64,000 nucleotides of DNA from Kitasatospora humi (GTDB taxonomy: Bacteria; Actinomycetota; Actinomycetes; Streptomycetales; Streptomycetaceae), in contig NZ_JAJJPA010000017.1 in NCBI RefSeq assembly GCF_020907985.1, positions 62,001 through 126,000 of the forward strand, written 5' to 3'. The position numbers were made by a program, and so were the translations under genes. The notes beneath the pieces are model-generated. The model saw nothing but the letters and a program-made list of their open reading frames with translations. It was not told where the DNA came from and did not search any database. Each line of letters begins with the position of its first letter. The stretch's first letter is position 1. Below, piece by piece: positions 1 to 8,053 of the stretch.

Positions 1-129
1 TGCTACAGAATGCACCGAATCGTGGCCCCTTCGAGTGACCCACCCAGGCCGTTGACTTGGTAGTGCCGTCGGGCCAGCTCGGGCGGCGCGGACCGACACC
101 GGGACGTCTGGCAGGAACGAGGTGCACGG

Positions 130-618
130 ATGAGTCCGCTCGAAATGGCGTCGTTTCCGGTGCCGCAGGAGTGGGATGTCGAGCCGGACGCGGCGGCCGT
201 TCCGCCTGCTCGGCGCCTGGTGGTCGATGTCGCGCGGTTCTGGCGGGTACCGCTGTCGGACGACGCATTGCGCGATGTCGAGTTGTGCACGGGCGAGTTG
301 TTGGCGAATGCCATGGAGCACACGAAGGCTCGGTGCAAGGTGACCGTGCGTTGGAATGGTCTTCGGCTGCGGGTGGAGATCGCGGATTCGAGTCCGCTGG
401 CCCCCGACCCGGACGCGGCCGAGGACACGGTTACCGGTGGGCGTGGGCTGGTCCTAGTTGAAGGGCTCGCCCAGTCGTGGGGCTGGTACCCGACCGAGGT
501 CGGCAAGGTCGTGTGGTTCGAGTGCGCAGCTGACCAACTCGCGACCGGAGATGCGCGGTTGGCTGTGCCTTTTGATGCGGTCCAGGGTCGGACAAGGGTC
601 ATCGCGCCTAACATCTGA
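130..618 (+). CDS. ATP-binding protein, anti-sigma-factor-like HATPase (RsbW type)
   Basis: A 162-residue single-domain GHKL ATPase of the small serine-kinase/anti-sigma type that is abundant in streptomycetes. The N-box reads ELLANAMEH, with the Mg-binding Asn, and is followed by VEIADSS (G1-like) and GGRGLVLVEGLA (G2 lid), so nucleotide binding looks intact. The start has GAGG 8 nt upstream. Such proteins normally bind or phosphorylate anti-anti-sigma factors, but no sigma or STAS partner is in the window and the partner is unknown. It lies 151 nt before the CYTH gene on the same strand; co-transcription is possible but unproven. The first 129 bases of the window hold no gene I can support. 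Confidence 0.8.
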   Translation: MSPLEMASFPVPQEWDVEPDAAAVPPARRLVVDVARFWRVPLSDDALRDVELCTGELLANAMEHTKARCKVTVRWNGLRLRVEIADSSPLAPDPDAAEDTVTGGRGLVLVEGLAQSWGWYPTEVGKVVWFECAADQLATGDARLAVPFDAVQGRTRVIAPNI

Positions 619-769
619 TCGCCTAACAGTCTTCGCTTGGTCGCACTGGAGGAAGTCGCGGCCAGGCGGACAGGCAGCACCGCCACCTTCCCCCGCGGCT
701 GGAGTCGCCTGGAAGCGGATAGCGTCCCCCCGAATCCCGATAGCCAACCTGGGAGAAGGACAACTCATC

Positions 770-1303
770 ATGAGCGTAACTGAGTTCGAAGCAAAGCTTC
801 TCAACATCCACCCCGAGAAGATCCGTACCCTGCTGACCGAGGCCGCCGCCACGTACCTGGGCGACCGATTCCAGCGGCGCTACGTCTACGACATCCCCGG
901 TCGGCCCGGTGCGTGGGTTCGGCTGCGCGACACCGGTGTCGAGGTCACACTGTGCGTCAAGGAGATCCACTCCGACACTATCGACGGAGCGACCGAGACG
1001 GAAACGACCGTCGGCGACTTCGACACCGCCAACGCGCTCCTTGCCAAGCTCGGTTACCAACCGAGGGCGTACCAGGAGAACCGTCGGTCCTCCTGGACGC
1101 TGGGCGGTGCGGCCATCGAGATCGACCACTGGCCCCTCATCCCCCCGTACTTGGAGATCGAGGGGGGCAGCGCCGAACACGTCCACTCCACCGCGCTCGC
1201 GCTCGGGCTTCCGCTGAACGAGCTGACGAGCGAGAACACCACCAAGGTCTACCGCCGGTACGGGATCGACATCGAAGCGATTCCCCGGCTCACCTTCGAT
1301 TGA
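770..1303 (+). CDS. CYTH-domain protein (class IV adenylate cyclase / triphosphate tunnel enzyme family)
   Basis: A 177-residue protein opening with the CYTH signature ExExK (E5, E7, K9 in EFEAKLL). Alternating basic and acidic strands follow (RRYVYDI, WVRLRDTG, VTLCVKEI, ETETTVGDF, SWTLGGAAIEID, YLEIEGG), as in the eight-stranded triphosphate tunnel. Relatives act on nucleotide or inorganic triphosphates with divalent metals: CyaB-type cyclase, thiamine triphosphatase, tripolyphosphatase. Which applies here cannot be read from sequence. The ATG at 770 has GGGAGAAGGA about 8 nt upstream, so a longer upstream reading is rejected. The stop is 13 nt before the radical SAM gene, suggesting translational coupling and a shared pathway. 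Confidence 0.8.
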   Translation: MSVTEFEAKLLNIHPEKIRTLLTEAAATYLGDRFQRRYVYDIPGRPGAWVRLRDTGVEVTLCVKEIHSDTIDGATETETTVGDFDTANALLAKLGYQPRAYQENRRSSWTLGGAAIEIDHWPLIPPYLEIEGGSAEHVHSTALALGLPLNELTSENTTKVYRRYGIDIEAIPRLTFD

Positions 1304-1316
1304 CAGGAGACAAGCC

Positions 1317-2411
1317 TTGTCCGCAACTCAGGGGCCGGCGGTCCGAATCGTCCGGGACAGGACCATCCGCATCAAGGTGATCGACGACTGCGGGTTGGCC
1401 TGCACGTTCTGCCACAACGAGGGAACGCCGGTTACCGCCGACAACCAGGGCCGTACCCTGCTGCCCTTCGCGTCGGGGCCGGGCAGGACTGGGCGCGTGT
1501 CGATCTTCGCCGAGACGAACGGCGTCAACTTCCTCTCGGCGAAGATGAACCCGGACATGTCCTTCCGACGGGCCATTCGGACCGTGGTGAGGGCCTTCGA
1601 CGCCGAGGAGATCCACCTCACCGGAGGGGAGCCCACTCTCCACACGGAGGTGTCTTCACTGGTCGCGGCACTCACCGGAATGGGGCTGAGCGTCGGGATG
1701 ACCAGCAACGGGGAGCGCGGTCGACAGGTGATGCCGGAGTGCTCGGCGGCTGGCCTCAACCGGGTCAACGTCTCGGTTTTCGGTACGACTGCCGCACAAC
1801 TCCAATCCGTCCAGGCCGAGCGCTTCGGGTCGGGCGGTCTGGCCGACGCGAAGATCCGTGCGGCGGAACAGACCATCCGCGCCGCCGTGTCCAACGGTGT
1901 GAAGGCCTCCGTGAACATCGTGGTTCCCGGCATGGCCCACGTGGATCGGGTCGTCAACCTGATTGAGTCGTACGGCCAGTTCGCGGATGTGCGCATGCTT
2001 ACCAGCATCCAGGACGGGCCGGAGTCGATCGCGGCGATCTCCGAGGTGCTGGCCCGGGTCGGTGCGGAACCGGTGCTCCGGACCTTCACCGCAGGCACCT
2101 CCGACGAACGCACTCTCTACCGGGGGCTCGGCGGCCGGGCGGTCTACGTCAAGCGGCTCCTGCCGGTACGACTCCCGGACACCTGCGCGTCGTGCCGGTT
2201 CAACAACGACACGGACTGCCAGGAGGGCTACTACGGCATCCGGCTGTACCTCACCGAACAGGGGGAGTACATGGCTGGTGTCTGTATCCAGCGCATGGAC
2301 TTGTGCGTGCCCGTGACGGAGCTGTCGAGGAGCGGGATCGTGGAGGAGGTGCGGGCGTTCAAGGACGCCGAAATCCGGCGGCTGACACGTCAGTACGATG
2401 CCGTTGCCTGA
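1317..2411 (+). CDS. radical SAM protein, MoaA-like, with C-terminal cysteine cluster
   Basis: A 364-residue radical SAM enzyme. C25, C29 and C32 (CGLACTFCHNEG) form the CX3CX2C site for the SAM-binding 4Fe-4S cluster, and LTGGEPTLH is the GGE motif. The CHNEG context resembles MoaA-like proteins. Further cysteines near the C-terminus (CASC, then TDC, then GVC and DLC) could bind an auxiliary cluster. The start is TTG at 1317, with AGGAG at 1305-1309. It directly follows the CYTH gene and no other moa gene is near, so a role in molybdenum cofactor synthesis is unlikely. The substrate is unknown; the CYTH neighbour hints at a nucleotide or triphosphate compound. No precursor peptide ORF is evident. 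Confidence 0.85.
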   Translation: MSATQGPAVRIVRDRTIRIKVIDDCGLACTFCHNEGTPVTADNQGRTLLPFASGPGRTGRVSIFAETNGVNFLSAKMNPDMSFRRAIRTVVRAFDAEEIHLTGGEPTLHTEVSSLVAALTGMGLSVGMTSNGERGRQVMPECSAAGLNRVNVSVFGTTAAQLQSVQAERFGSGGLADAKIRAAEQTIRAAVSNGVKASVNIVVPGMAHVDRVVNLIESYGQFADVRMLTSIQDGPESIAAISEVLARVGAEPVLRTFTAGTSDERTLYRGLGGRAVYVKRLLPVRLPDTCASCRFNNDTDCQEGYYGIRLYLTEQGEYMAGVCIQRMDLCVPVTELSRSGIVEEVRAFKDAEIRRLTRQYDAVA

Positions 2412-2468
2412 GCTTGGAAGCACGACGACGACATCGCTGGCACCCGTTGATCACTAGCCCCACGCGCC

Positions 2469-2494
2469 ATGGCAAGGCTCCTGGGGCTTGCCAT
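2469..2494. terminator. inverted repeat after the radical SAM gene
   Basis: Arms ATGGCAAG (2469-2476) and CTTGCCAT (2487-2494) match perfectly around a 10-nt loop, 58 nt past the radical SAM stop and 168 nt before the XRE gene. It could be a weak terminator of the upstream pair or an operator for the XRE gene; it lacks a T-tract. The rest of 2412-2661 shows no gene. Confidence 0.35.
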
Positions 2495-2661
2495 AGCCTT
2501 AGCAGATACGAGAGCCGGTGTCCGTCCCGCCCTGTGGTGACGGCTTCATCGATCATCCGCTCAGCCGGGCCAGGGAACTCACAGCAATCACTTAATGCTC
2601 ATGACGCACCCTCATGGCAGACTGCCGCGCGTAGCGGGCGGTTCCGAGGAGGATGGGGCGG

Positions 2662-3531
2662 ATGAACAGCACGGTGGGCAGCGGCAGCGGAGTGACGGTC
2701 CGTCGGCTGCTGCTGGGGTCCCAGCTGCGCCGGCTGCGCGAGGCGCAGGGGGTGAGTCGGGAGGACGCCGGCTACGAGATCCGCGCCTCGGAGTCGAAGA
2801 TCGGGCGGATGGAGCTGGGCCGGGTCAGCTTCAAGGAGCGCGACGTGGCCGACCTGCTCACCCTCTACGGCGTGAGCGACCCCGGGCAGCGCGGCGAACT
2901 GCTCGGCATGGTCCGGATCGCCAACGCCGTGCCCTGGTGGCACGACTACGCCGACGTGGTGCCCGCCTGGTTCCAGAGCTACCTCGGGTTCGAGGAGGCG
3001 GCCGGCTGCATCGCCTCCTACGAGGTGCAGTTCGTCCCCGGCCTGCTGCAGACCGAGGAGTACGCCCGCGCCGTGATCCGGCTCGGCAGCCAGCACGCCC
3101 CGGAGAGCGAGATCGAGCGGCGGGTCGAGGTGCGGATGCGCCGACAGCAACTGCTCACCGGCGAACAGGCGCCGCGGCTGGCCATGGTGATCGACGAGGC
3201 AGCGCTGCGCCGGCCGTGCGGCGGCCCCGAGGTGATGCGCGGCCAACTGCTGCACCTGCTGGAGCTGGCCGAGCGCCCCGGCATCGAGCTGCAGGTGATG
3301 CCGTTGGGCACTGCCGGACTGCGCGCCGAGAGCGGCACCTTCTCACTGCTCGGCTTCCGCGAGCCGGACCTCGCCGACGTGGTCTACCTGGAGCAGTTCA
3401 CCACCGCGCTCTACCTGGACCGGCCGCGCGAAGTCGCCGAGTACCGCGACACGTTGGGGCGGTTGCGGGAGGACAGCCTGAGCCCGGGATCGAGCCGTGA
3501 GCTTCTGTCGATGTTGCTCCAGGAGCACTGA
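2662..3531 (+). CDS. XRE-family regulator with DUF5753 domain (orphan)
   Basis: A 289-residue protein. A helix-turn-helix lies at about residues 15-75 (LGSQLRRLREAQGVSRED...ASESKIGRMELG), then a DUF5753 domain with the hallmark WWHDYADVVPAWF, QFVPGLLQTEEYARAV and ELQVMPLG segments. These are WhiJ/AbaA-type regulators of streptomycetes, usually partnered by a DUF397 (BldB-like) protein. None is adjacent here, unlike the second copy at 44.4-45.3 kb. ATG 2662 was chosen because GAGGAGG ends at 2652, leaving a 9-nt spacer; the in-frame ATG at 2653 has none. It lies 57 nt before the aldehyde dehydrogenase start, so its target could be that gene, though nothing proves it. Confidence 0.85.
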   Translation: MNSTVGSGSGVTVRRLLLGSQLRRLREAQGVSREDAGYEIRASESKIGRMELGRVSFKERDVADLLTLYGVSDPGQRGELLGMVRIANAVPWWHDYADVVPAWFQSYLGFEEAAGCIASYEVQFVPGLLQTEEYARAVIRLGSQHAPESEIERRVEVRMRRQQLLTGEQAPRLAMVIDEAALRRPCGGPEVMRGQLLHLLELAERPGIELQVMPLGTAGLRAESGTFSLLGFREPDLADVVYLEQFTTALYLDRPREVAEYRDTLGRLREDSLSPGSSRELLSMLLQEH

Positions 3532-3588
3532 GCAATCAGTAGGATGACCGCCTGTCAGTCCGCGCCAACTCTTCGCAAGGGGTCTCAG

Positions 3589-5046
3589 GTGTCGCACTTC
3601 ACGGAACTCGCCCTGCAGTACATCGACGGACAGTGGCGCCAGGGCAGCGGCTCCTGGGAGATCGTCGACATCAACCCGTTCGACGGCGAGAAGCTCGCCA
3701 GCATCACGGTGGCCACCGTCGGCGAGGTCGACCAGGCCTACCGCGCGGCCGAGCGGGCGCAGAAGGAGTGGGCGAAGCAGAACCCCTACGCCCGCCGACT
3801 GGTCTTCGAGCGGGCGCTGCGACTGCTCGAGGAACGCGAGCAGGAGATCACCGAGACCATCATCGCCGAGCTCGGCGGCACCTACCTCAAGGCCGGCTTC
3901 GAACTCTCGCTCACCAAGGACATGCTGCGCGAGTGCATGCAGCTGTCGCTGCGCCCCGAGGGCAGGATCCTGCCCTCGCCGGTGGACGGCAAGGAGAACC
4001 GGGTCTACCGGCTGCCGGTCGGCGTGGTCGGCGTGATCAGCCCGTTCAACTTCCCGCTCTTCCTCTCCATGAAGGCGGTCGCCCCGGCGCTGGCGCTGGG
4101 CAACGGCGTGGTGCTCAAGCCGCACCAGGACGCCCCGATCACCGGCGGCACCCTGATCGCCAAGCTCTTCGAGGACGCTGGACTGCCCGCCGGCCTGTTC
4201 AACGTGGTGGTCACCGACATCGCCGAGATCGGCGACGCGCTGTTGGAGCACCCGGTGCCCAAGGCCATCGCCTTCACCGGCTCCGACCGGGTCGGTCGGC
4301 ACGTCGCCACCGTCGCCGCCTCGCACTTCAAGCGCTCGGTGCTGGAGCTGGGCGGCAACAGTGCGCTGATCGTGCTGGACGACGCCGACGTCGACTACGC
4401 GGTGGACGCGGCCGTGTTCAGCCGGTTCGCGCACCAGGGGCAGGTCTGCATGGCCGCCAACCGGGTGCTGGTGGACCGCTCGGTGCTGGCCGAGTTCACC
4501 GAGAAGTTCGTGGCCAAGGTCGCCTCGCTCACGGTCGGTGACCCCAAGGACCCCGGCACCCAGATCGGCCCACTGATCAACTCCACCCAGGCCGACGCGA
4601 TCAACGCCGAAGTCGACCGCGTGGTGGCCGAGGGCGCCACCGTGCTGCACCGCGGCAGCTCCGTCGGCACCCTGGTGTCGCCGGTGGTGCTCACCGACAT
4701 CCCGGCCGGATCGCCGGTGCTGCAGCGCGAGTTGTTCGGTCCGGTGGTGATGCTGATCCCGTTCGACGGCGAGGAGGAGGCGATCGCGATCGCCAACGAC
4801 ACCCCGTTCGGGTTGAGCGGCGCGGTGCACAGCGGCTCGGTGGAGCGCGGTGTCCGGGTGGCGCAGCAGATCGACAGCGGCATGGTCCACGTCAATGACG
4901 GGACCATCGCCGACGAGGCGATCGTGCCGTTCGGTGGTGAGAAGAACTCGGGCGTGGGCCGGCTCAACGGCGAGTCCACCGTGGAGGCCTTCACCACCCA
5001 GAAGTGGATCTCCATCCAGCACGGGCGGTCCCCCTTCCCGTTCTAG
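3589..5046 (+). CDS. NAD(P)-dependent aldehyde dehydrogenase (vanillin/benzaldehyde dehydrogenase-like)
   Basis: A 485-residue member of the aldehyde dehydrogenase superfamily, oxidising an aldehyde to its acid. The landmarks are intact: SPFNFPLFLS near the cofactor pocket, FTGSDRVGRHVA, catalytic-base Glu in LELGGNSALIV, nucleophile Cys in HQGQVCMAANR, and ELFGPVVMLIPF. The size and N-terminus resemble YfmT-type vanillin dehydrogenases, but substrate cannot be fixed from sequence. GTG 3589 is preferred (AAGGGG 6 nt upstream, conserved length); an in-frame ATG at 3544 would add 15 residues that do not look like the family. Confidence 0.88.
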   Translation: MSHFTELALQYIDGQWRQGSGSWEIVDINPFDGEKLASITVATVGEVDQAYRAAERAQKEWAKQNPYARRLVFERALRLLEEREQEITETIIAELGGTYLKAGFELSLTKDMLRECMQLSLRPEGRILPSPVDGKENRVYRLPVGVVGVISPFNFPLFLSMKAVAPALALGNGVVLKPHQDAPITGGTLIAKLFEDAGLPAGLFNVVVTDIAEIGDALLEHPVPKAIAFTGSDRVGRHVATVAASHFKRSVLELGGNSALIVLDDADVDYAVDAAVFSRFAHQGQVCMAANRVLVDRSVLAEFTEKFVAKVASLTVGDPKDPGTQIGPLINSTQADAINAEVDRVVAEGATVLHRGSSVGTLVSPVVLTDIPAGSPVLQRELFGPVVMLIPFDGEEEAIAIANDTPFGLSGAVHSGSVERGVRVAQQIDSGMVHVNDGTIADEAIVPFGGEKNSGVGRLNGESTVEAFTTQKWISIQHGRSPFPF

Positions 5047-5074
5047 AGGCCCCCCTTCCGTTCTGGATCCCCCC

Positions 5075-5097
5075 GTCCCCTTCGCAACGTGGGGGAC
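5075..5097. terminator. small hairpin after aldehyde dehydrogenase
   Basis: GTCCCC (5075-5080) and GGGGAC (5092-5097) pair around an 11-nt loop, 28 nt after the stop. It is a weak candidate terminator or processing site. Confidence 0.3.
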
Positions 5098-5161
5098 CGT
5101 TCTGAGCCGGGCCGTGGCCGGGCCTACCATCACAGAAGAGGTATGGATGGGAGGCCCCGCC

Positions 5162-5458
5162 ATGACCAAGCGACCGAAGCCCGGCAGCAGGCTGCGCCAA
5201 GGCACCCAGGCCCTGCTGGAGCGGCGCGGCATGATGGCCGCCGCCCCCGGCGGCAAGCCACGCCCGATCGGCCCGGAGCTGCACACCCAGCTGTCCGCGG
5301 CCCAGAGCAAGACCGCCGCGTACGGCAGCTACGCCGCCCTGGCCGGCCAGGGCGGCCGCCGGGTGCCCGAGGAGCGCGCGCACACCGGGAGCCGGCCCGG
5401 GCACGCCGAGCTCAAGGGCCACCGGCACCGCGGCGCCGAGCGGCACTCCGCGCACTGA
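5162..5458 (+). CDS. small hypothetical protein
   Basis: A 98-residue basic, Gly/Arg/Ala-rich protein (MTKRPKPGSRLRQGTQ...) without signal peptide or membrane segment. I do not recognise the family. The ATG at 5162 has GGGAGG upstream; an in-frame ATG at 5147, with AGAAGAGG upstream, is equally possible and adds five residues. The reading is supported by correct GC3 and by a very strong terminator starting 7 nt after the stop. The acidic and basic stretch near the C-terminus (residues about 70-98, His/Arg-rich) suggests a nucleic-acid-associated or intrinsically disordered protein, but that is only inference. Confidence 0.6.
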   Translation: MTKRPKPGSRLRQGTQALLERRGMMAAAPGGKPRPIGPELHTQLSAAQSKTAAYGSYAALAGQGGRRVPEERAHTGSRPGHAELKGHRHRGAERHSAH

Positions 5459-5464
5459 GCCCGC

Positions 5465-5518
5465 GCACGCCCCGGCCCCCGCAGCCCGCCCGGAAGGGCT
5501 GCGGGGGCCGGGGCGTGC
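5465..5518. terminator. bidirectional terminator, 23-bp perfect hairpin
   Basis: Left arm 5465-5487 and right arm 5496-5518 are exact reverse complements over 23 bp with an 8-nt loop. It sits between the convergent ends of the small gene (5458) and the metallophosphatase (5525), so it probably ends transcription from both sides. Confidence 0.9.
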
Positions 5519-5524
5519 GTGCGA

Positions 5525-7348
5525 CTACGGGAAGACCGGCGCGCCGGCCCGCACCAGCCGCCAGGAGACCGCCGCGAAGTCGGCCGGGTCGATCACGCCC
5601 TTGGCCTTCACCCAGGCGATCATCGTGTTGCGGATCTCGTCCGAGTTGGTCCACACCTGCTTGGCGGTGGCGACGTGCGGGAAGTTGCCGCCGCCGTTGG
5701 CCCGGTAGTTGTTCACCGCGAGCACGAACTGCCCGGCCGGGTCGACCGGCTTGCCCGCGTACGACAGGTTGGTGATCCGCGAACCGACCGGCTGCGAGAT
5801 GTCGATGTCGTAGCTCAAGCCGTAGAGCGAGTCGAAGTTGTAGTCCGGGATGCCGTTCTGGTTGGTCAGGGTGTCCGGGTTCACCGGCGCGCCCGGAGCC
5901 AGCTGGGCGAAGTAGGTCATCGAGAACTCGAGGTAGTCCTTGAGCTGACCGCCCGTCATGAGACGGGCCTCCAGGGTGTTCTCGTAGATGTACAGGCCCG
6001 CCACGTCGCGCAGCTTCACCGTGCCGGCCGGGATGTCGGCGGTCCGGTTGAACGGCGCGGCCTGCGCCACCACCGGCAGGTCGGCGTAACCGGTGCCCGC
6101 CAGCGCCGCCTTGACGGTGTCCTGCTGCACCTTGCCGATCAGGTCGATGATCGGGGTGTCCTTGAACCGCGCCTGGGCGATCGACAGGTCCACCTTGCTG
6201 GTGCCGATCACCTGGTTGACGTAGGCGACCACCTTGTCGTGCTGCTCCTTCAGCAGCATCACGATCTCCTGGTCCTCGTCCACGGTGTTGGAGTTGAGCA
6301 CCTGGGAGCTCAGCGAGGCGACCGTCCAGACGCCCTTGTCGAACTGCACCTCGAAGTCGAACCGGCTCAGCCGCTGGCCCCAGCAGAGCGGCTCGGAGAG
6401 CACCACGGTCTTGCCGGTCTGCTTGTTGACGACCAGGCGCTGCGGCACCTCCTTGTGGGTGTGGCCGACCAGCACCGCGTCGATCCCGGGCACCTCGGCG
6501 GCCATCTCGCCGGAGGCGTCCTCGGGGAACGGGATCTGGGTGCCGTAGGAGGAGGGCTCGTCGATCCCGGAGTGCGCGGACACGATCACGATGTCGGCGC
6601 CCGCGGCCTTCAGCTTCGGCACGTAGATCTTGGCCGCCTCGACGATCCCGTTGAAGGTCATCTGGCCCTGCACGTTGGCCTTGTCCCAGATCGCGATACC
6701 CGGGTTGGTCAGACCCAGGATGCCCACCTTCAGCGGCCGGCCGCCGCCCAGGTGCAGGGTCCGGATCACGTAGGGCGGGAAGGCGGGCTTCTCGTCCTTG
6801 GCGTGCAGCGCGTTGGCGCCGAGCAGCGGGAAGTCCAGCTGCTCCTCGAAGGCCTTGACGGTGGGGATGCCGTAGTTGAACTCGTGGTTGCCCAGTGCCG
6901 CCGCGTCGTAGCCGATGACGTTCATCGCGGTGGCCATCGGGTGCTCGGGGGCGTTCTCGCCGGTGATCGGCTCGACCCGGGCGAAGTAGTAGCTGAGCTG
7001 GGTGCCCTGGATGATGTCGCCGGCGTCGATCAGCAGGGTGCGGTCCCAACCCACCTCGTCGCGCACCTGGTTGACCAGGGTGGAGATCTTGGCCAGGCCG
7101 ACCGCGTTGTGCTGTGCGTCGGTGTAGACGGCGTCGGTGAAGTAGTCCCAGTTGACGGCGTGGCCGTGCACGTCGGTGGTGCCCATCACGGTGAACTTCG
7201 CCTTGTGCGGCCCGGGCCGGCGGTGCTGCGGCTCGGCCTGGTCGGCCGCCGCGGGCTCGGCGGCGGCCACCGACACCCCCGACACCAGGGCGGCACCGGC
7301 CGCGGTGGCGGCGCTCCGGGTGACGAAGTCGCGGCGGTTCAAAGGCAT
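5525..7348 (-). CDS. Tat-exported bifunctional metallophosphatase / 5'-nucleotidase
   Basis: A 607-residue secreted enzyme of the UshA/CpdB family, hydrolysing 5'-nucleotides, 2',3'-cyclic nucleotides or related phosphoesters outside the cell. The N-terminus NRRDFVTRS (R5, R6) followed by an Ala-rich core is a twin-arginine signal. The calcineurin-like metal site is complete: D59/H61 in TDVHGH, D108 in DAGDIIQG, N154-H155 in GNHEFNYG, then a conserved His in VSAHSG and GHTHKE. The C-terminal half is the 5'-nucleotidase specificity domain. The start has CTGGAGTGA upstream. It is a single-gene unit ending on the shared hairpin; phosphate control is plausible for the family, but I could not find a convincing Pho box. 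Confidence 0.9.
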   Translation of the reverse strand: MPLNRRDFVTRSAATAAGAALVSGVSVAAAEPAAADQAEPQHRRPGPHKAKFTVMGTTDVHGHAVNWDYFTDAVYTDAQHNAVGLAKISTLVNQVRDEVGWDRTLLIDAGDIIQGTQLSYYFARVEPITGENAPEHPMATAMNVIGYDAAALGNHEFNYGIPTVKAFEEQLDFPLLGANALHAKDEKPAFPPYVIRTLHLGGGRPLKVGILGLTNPGIAIWDKANVQGQMTFNGIVEAAKIYVPKLKAAGADIVIVSAHSGIDEPSSYGTQIPFPEDASGEMAAEVPGIDAVLVGHTHKEVPQRLVVNKQTGKTVVLSEPLCWGQRLSRFDFEVQFDKGVWTVASLSSQVLNSNTVDEDQEIVMLLKEQHDKVVAYVNQVIGTSKVDLSIAQARFKDTPIIDLIGKVQQDTVKAALAGTGYADLPVVAQAAPFNRTADIPAGTVKLRDVAGLYIYENTLEARLMTGGQLKDYLEFSMTYFAQLAPGAPVNPDTLTNQNGIPDYNFDSLYGLSYDIDISQPVGSRITNLSYAGKPVDPAGQFVLAVNNYRANGGGNFPHVATAKQVWTNSDEIRNTMIAWVKAKGVIDPADFAAVSWRLVRAGAPVFP

Positions 7349-7386
7349 GGGTCACTCCAGTGGGGTCGAACGGGTGGTGACGTATG

Positions 7387-7411
7387 ACGCGCGTAGAGAT
7401 ACGCGCGTAGA
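7387..7411. promoter_or_regulatory. paired palindromic repeats upstream of the metallophosphatase
   Basis: ACGCGCGTAGA occurs at 7387-7397 and again at 7401-7411, a 14-nt period. The core ACGCGCGT is itself palindromic. The pair lies 39-63 nt upstream of the leftward start at 7348, a typical operator position. The regulator is unknown. Confidence 0.4.
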
Positions 7412-7546
7412 AGTGTGCCCTGAAAGCACCCGCCGCGAACAGCCCCCAAACATGGACCGCAGGTGACGAGTTCGCCACATCCGGGTGCAGCGGCCGTGAC
7501 GATCCTTCAGCAGTCGCCGTGACGGTCCCTCGGCCCGGCCGGTCCG

Positions 7547-8053
7547 CTAACGGGGCGTCAATACGGCGAGCGCGTGCTCAACCCGGGCGAGGAACTCGTC
7601 CGTCGGGTCGATGGCCCGGGGCTCGACGCGCTGCCACAGCAGGGCCCTTTCGTACCAGTCGAGGGTGCGGGCCAGCTGCCGCGGGACGGTGTCCGCGACC
7701 TCCCCTGCCGCCGGTGCGGCCAGGCGGATGCCGCACACGGCCAACAGCTGCCGGGCGGCCCCCACGGCCTCGGCCGGCCACCCGGCGGGCGCCGGCTCGG
7801 CCGAGCGCTCGGCGACCTCGGCCCGCAGCAGCTCGACGGCACGCGGCGGCGGAGGCGGCGGCGGGCCGCCGAAGCTCCAGCCGAGCACCGCCCCCGCGCC
7901 GTACAGTCCCACCGCCATCGCCGCCGTCCAGACCCCCGCCCCGGTGGCCAGCCCGCTCGCCACACCGACCGCCGCGCCCCCGCTGCCCAGGTAGTGCGCG
8001 CGGCTGCCGAACCAGCAGGCGAACCGCCCGCCACCAGGTCTACTGGTAGCCAC
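7547..8053 (-). CDS. small membrane protein, last gene of the VWA set
   Basis: A 168-residue protein with one or two hydrophobic segments near residues 20-65 (YLGSGGAAVGVASGLATGAGVWTAA then AVGLYGAGAVLGWSF), a run of about eight prolines and a cytoplasmic-looking helical C-terminal part. No family recognised. It overlaps the VWA gene by 14 nt; GTG 8053 has GAGGAG just upstream inside that gene, suggesting translational coupling. An in-frame GTG at 8071 is a possible longer start. The context suggests it works with the binding-protein/VWA pair. Confidence 0.65.
   Translation of the reverse strand: MATSRPGGGRFACWFGSRAHYLGSGGAAVGVASGLATGAGVWTAAMAVGLYGAGAVLGWSFGGPPPPPPPRAVELLRAEVAERSAEPAPAGWPAEAVGAARQLLAVCGIRLAAPAAGEVADTVPRQLARTLDWYERALLWQRVEPRAIDPTDEFLARVEHALAVLTPR

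Noticed and set aside
1317..2411. RiPP or molybdenum-cofactor gene cluster around the radical SAM gene
   Set aside because: No precursor peptide, recognition protein, protease, exporter or other moa gene is next to it.
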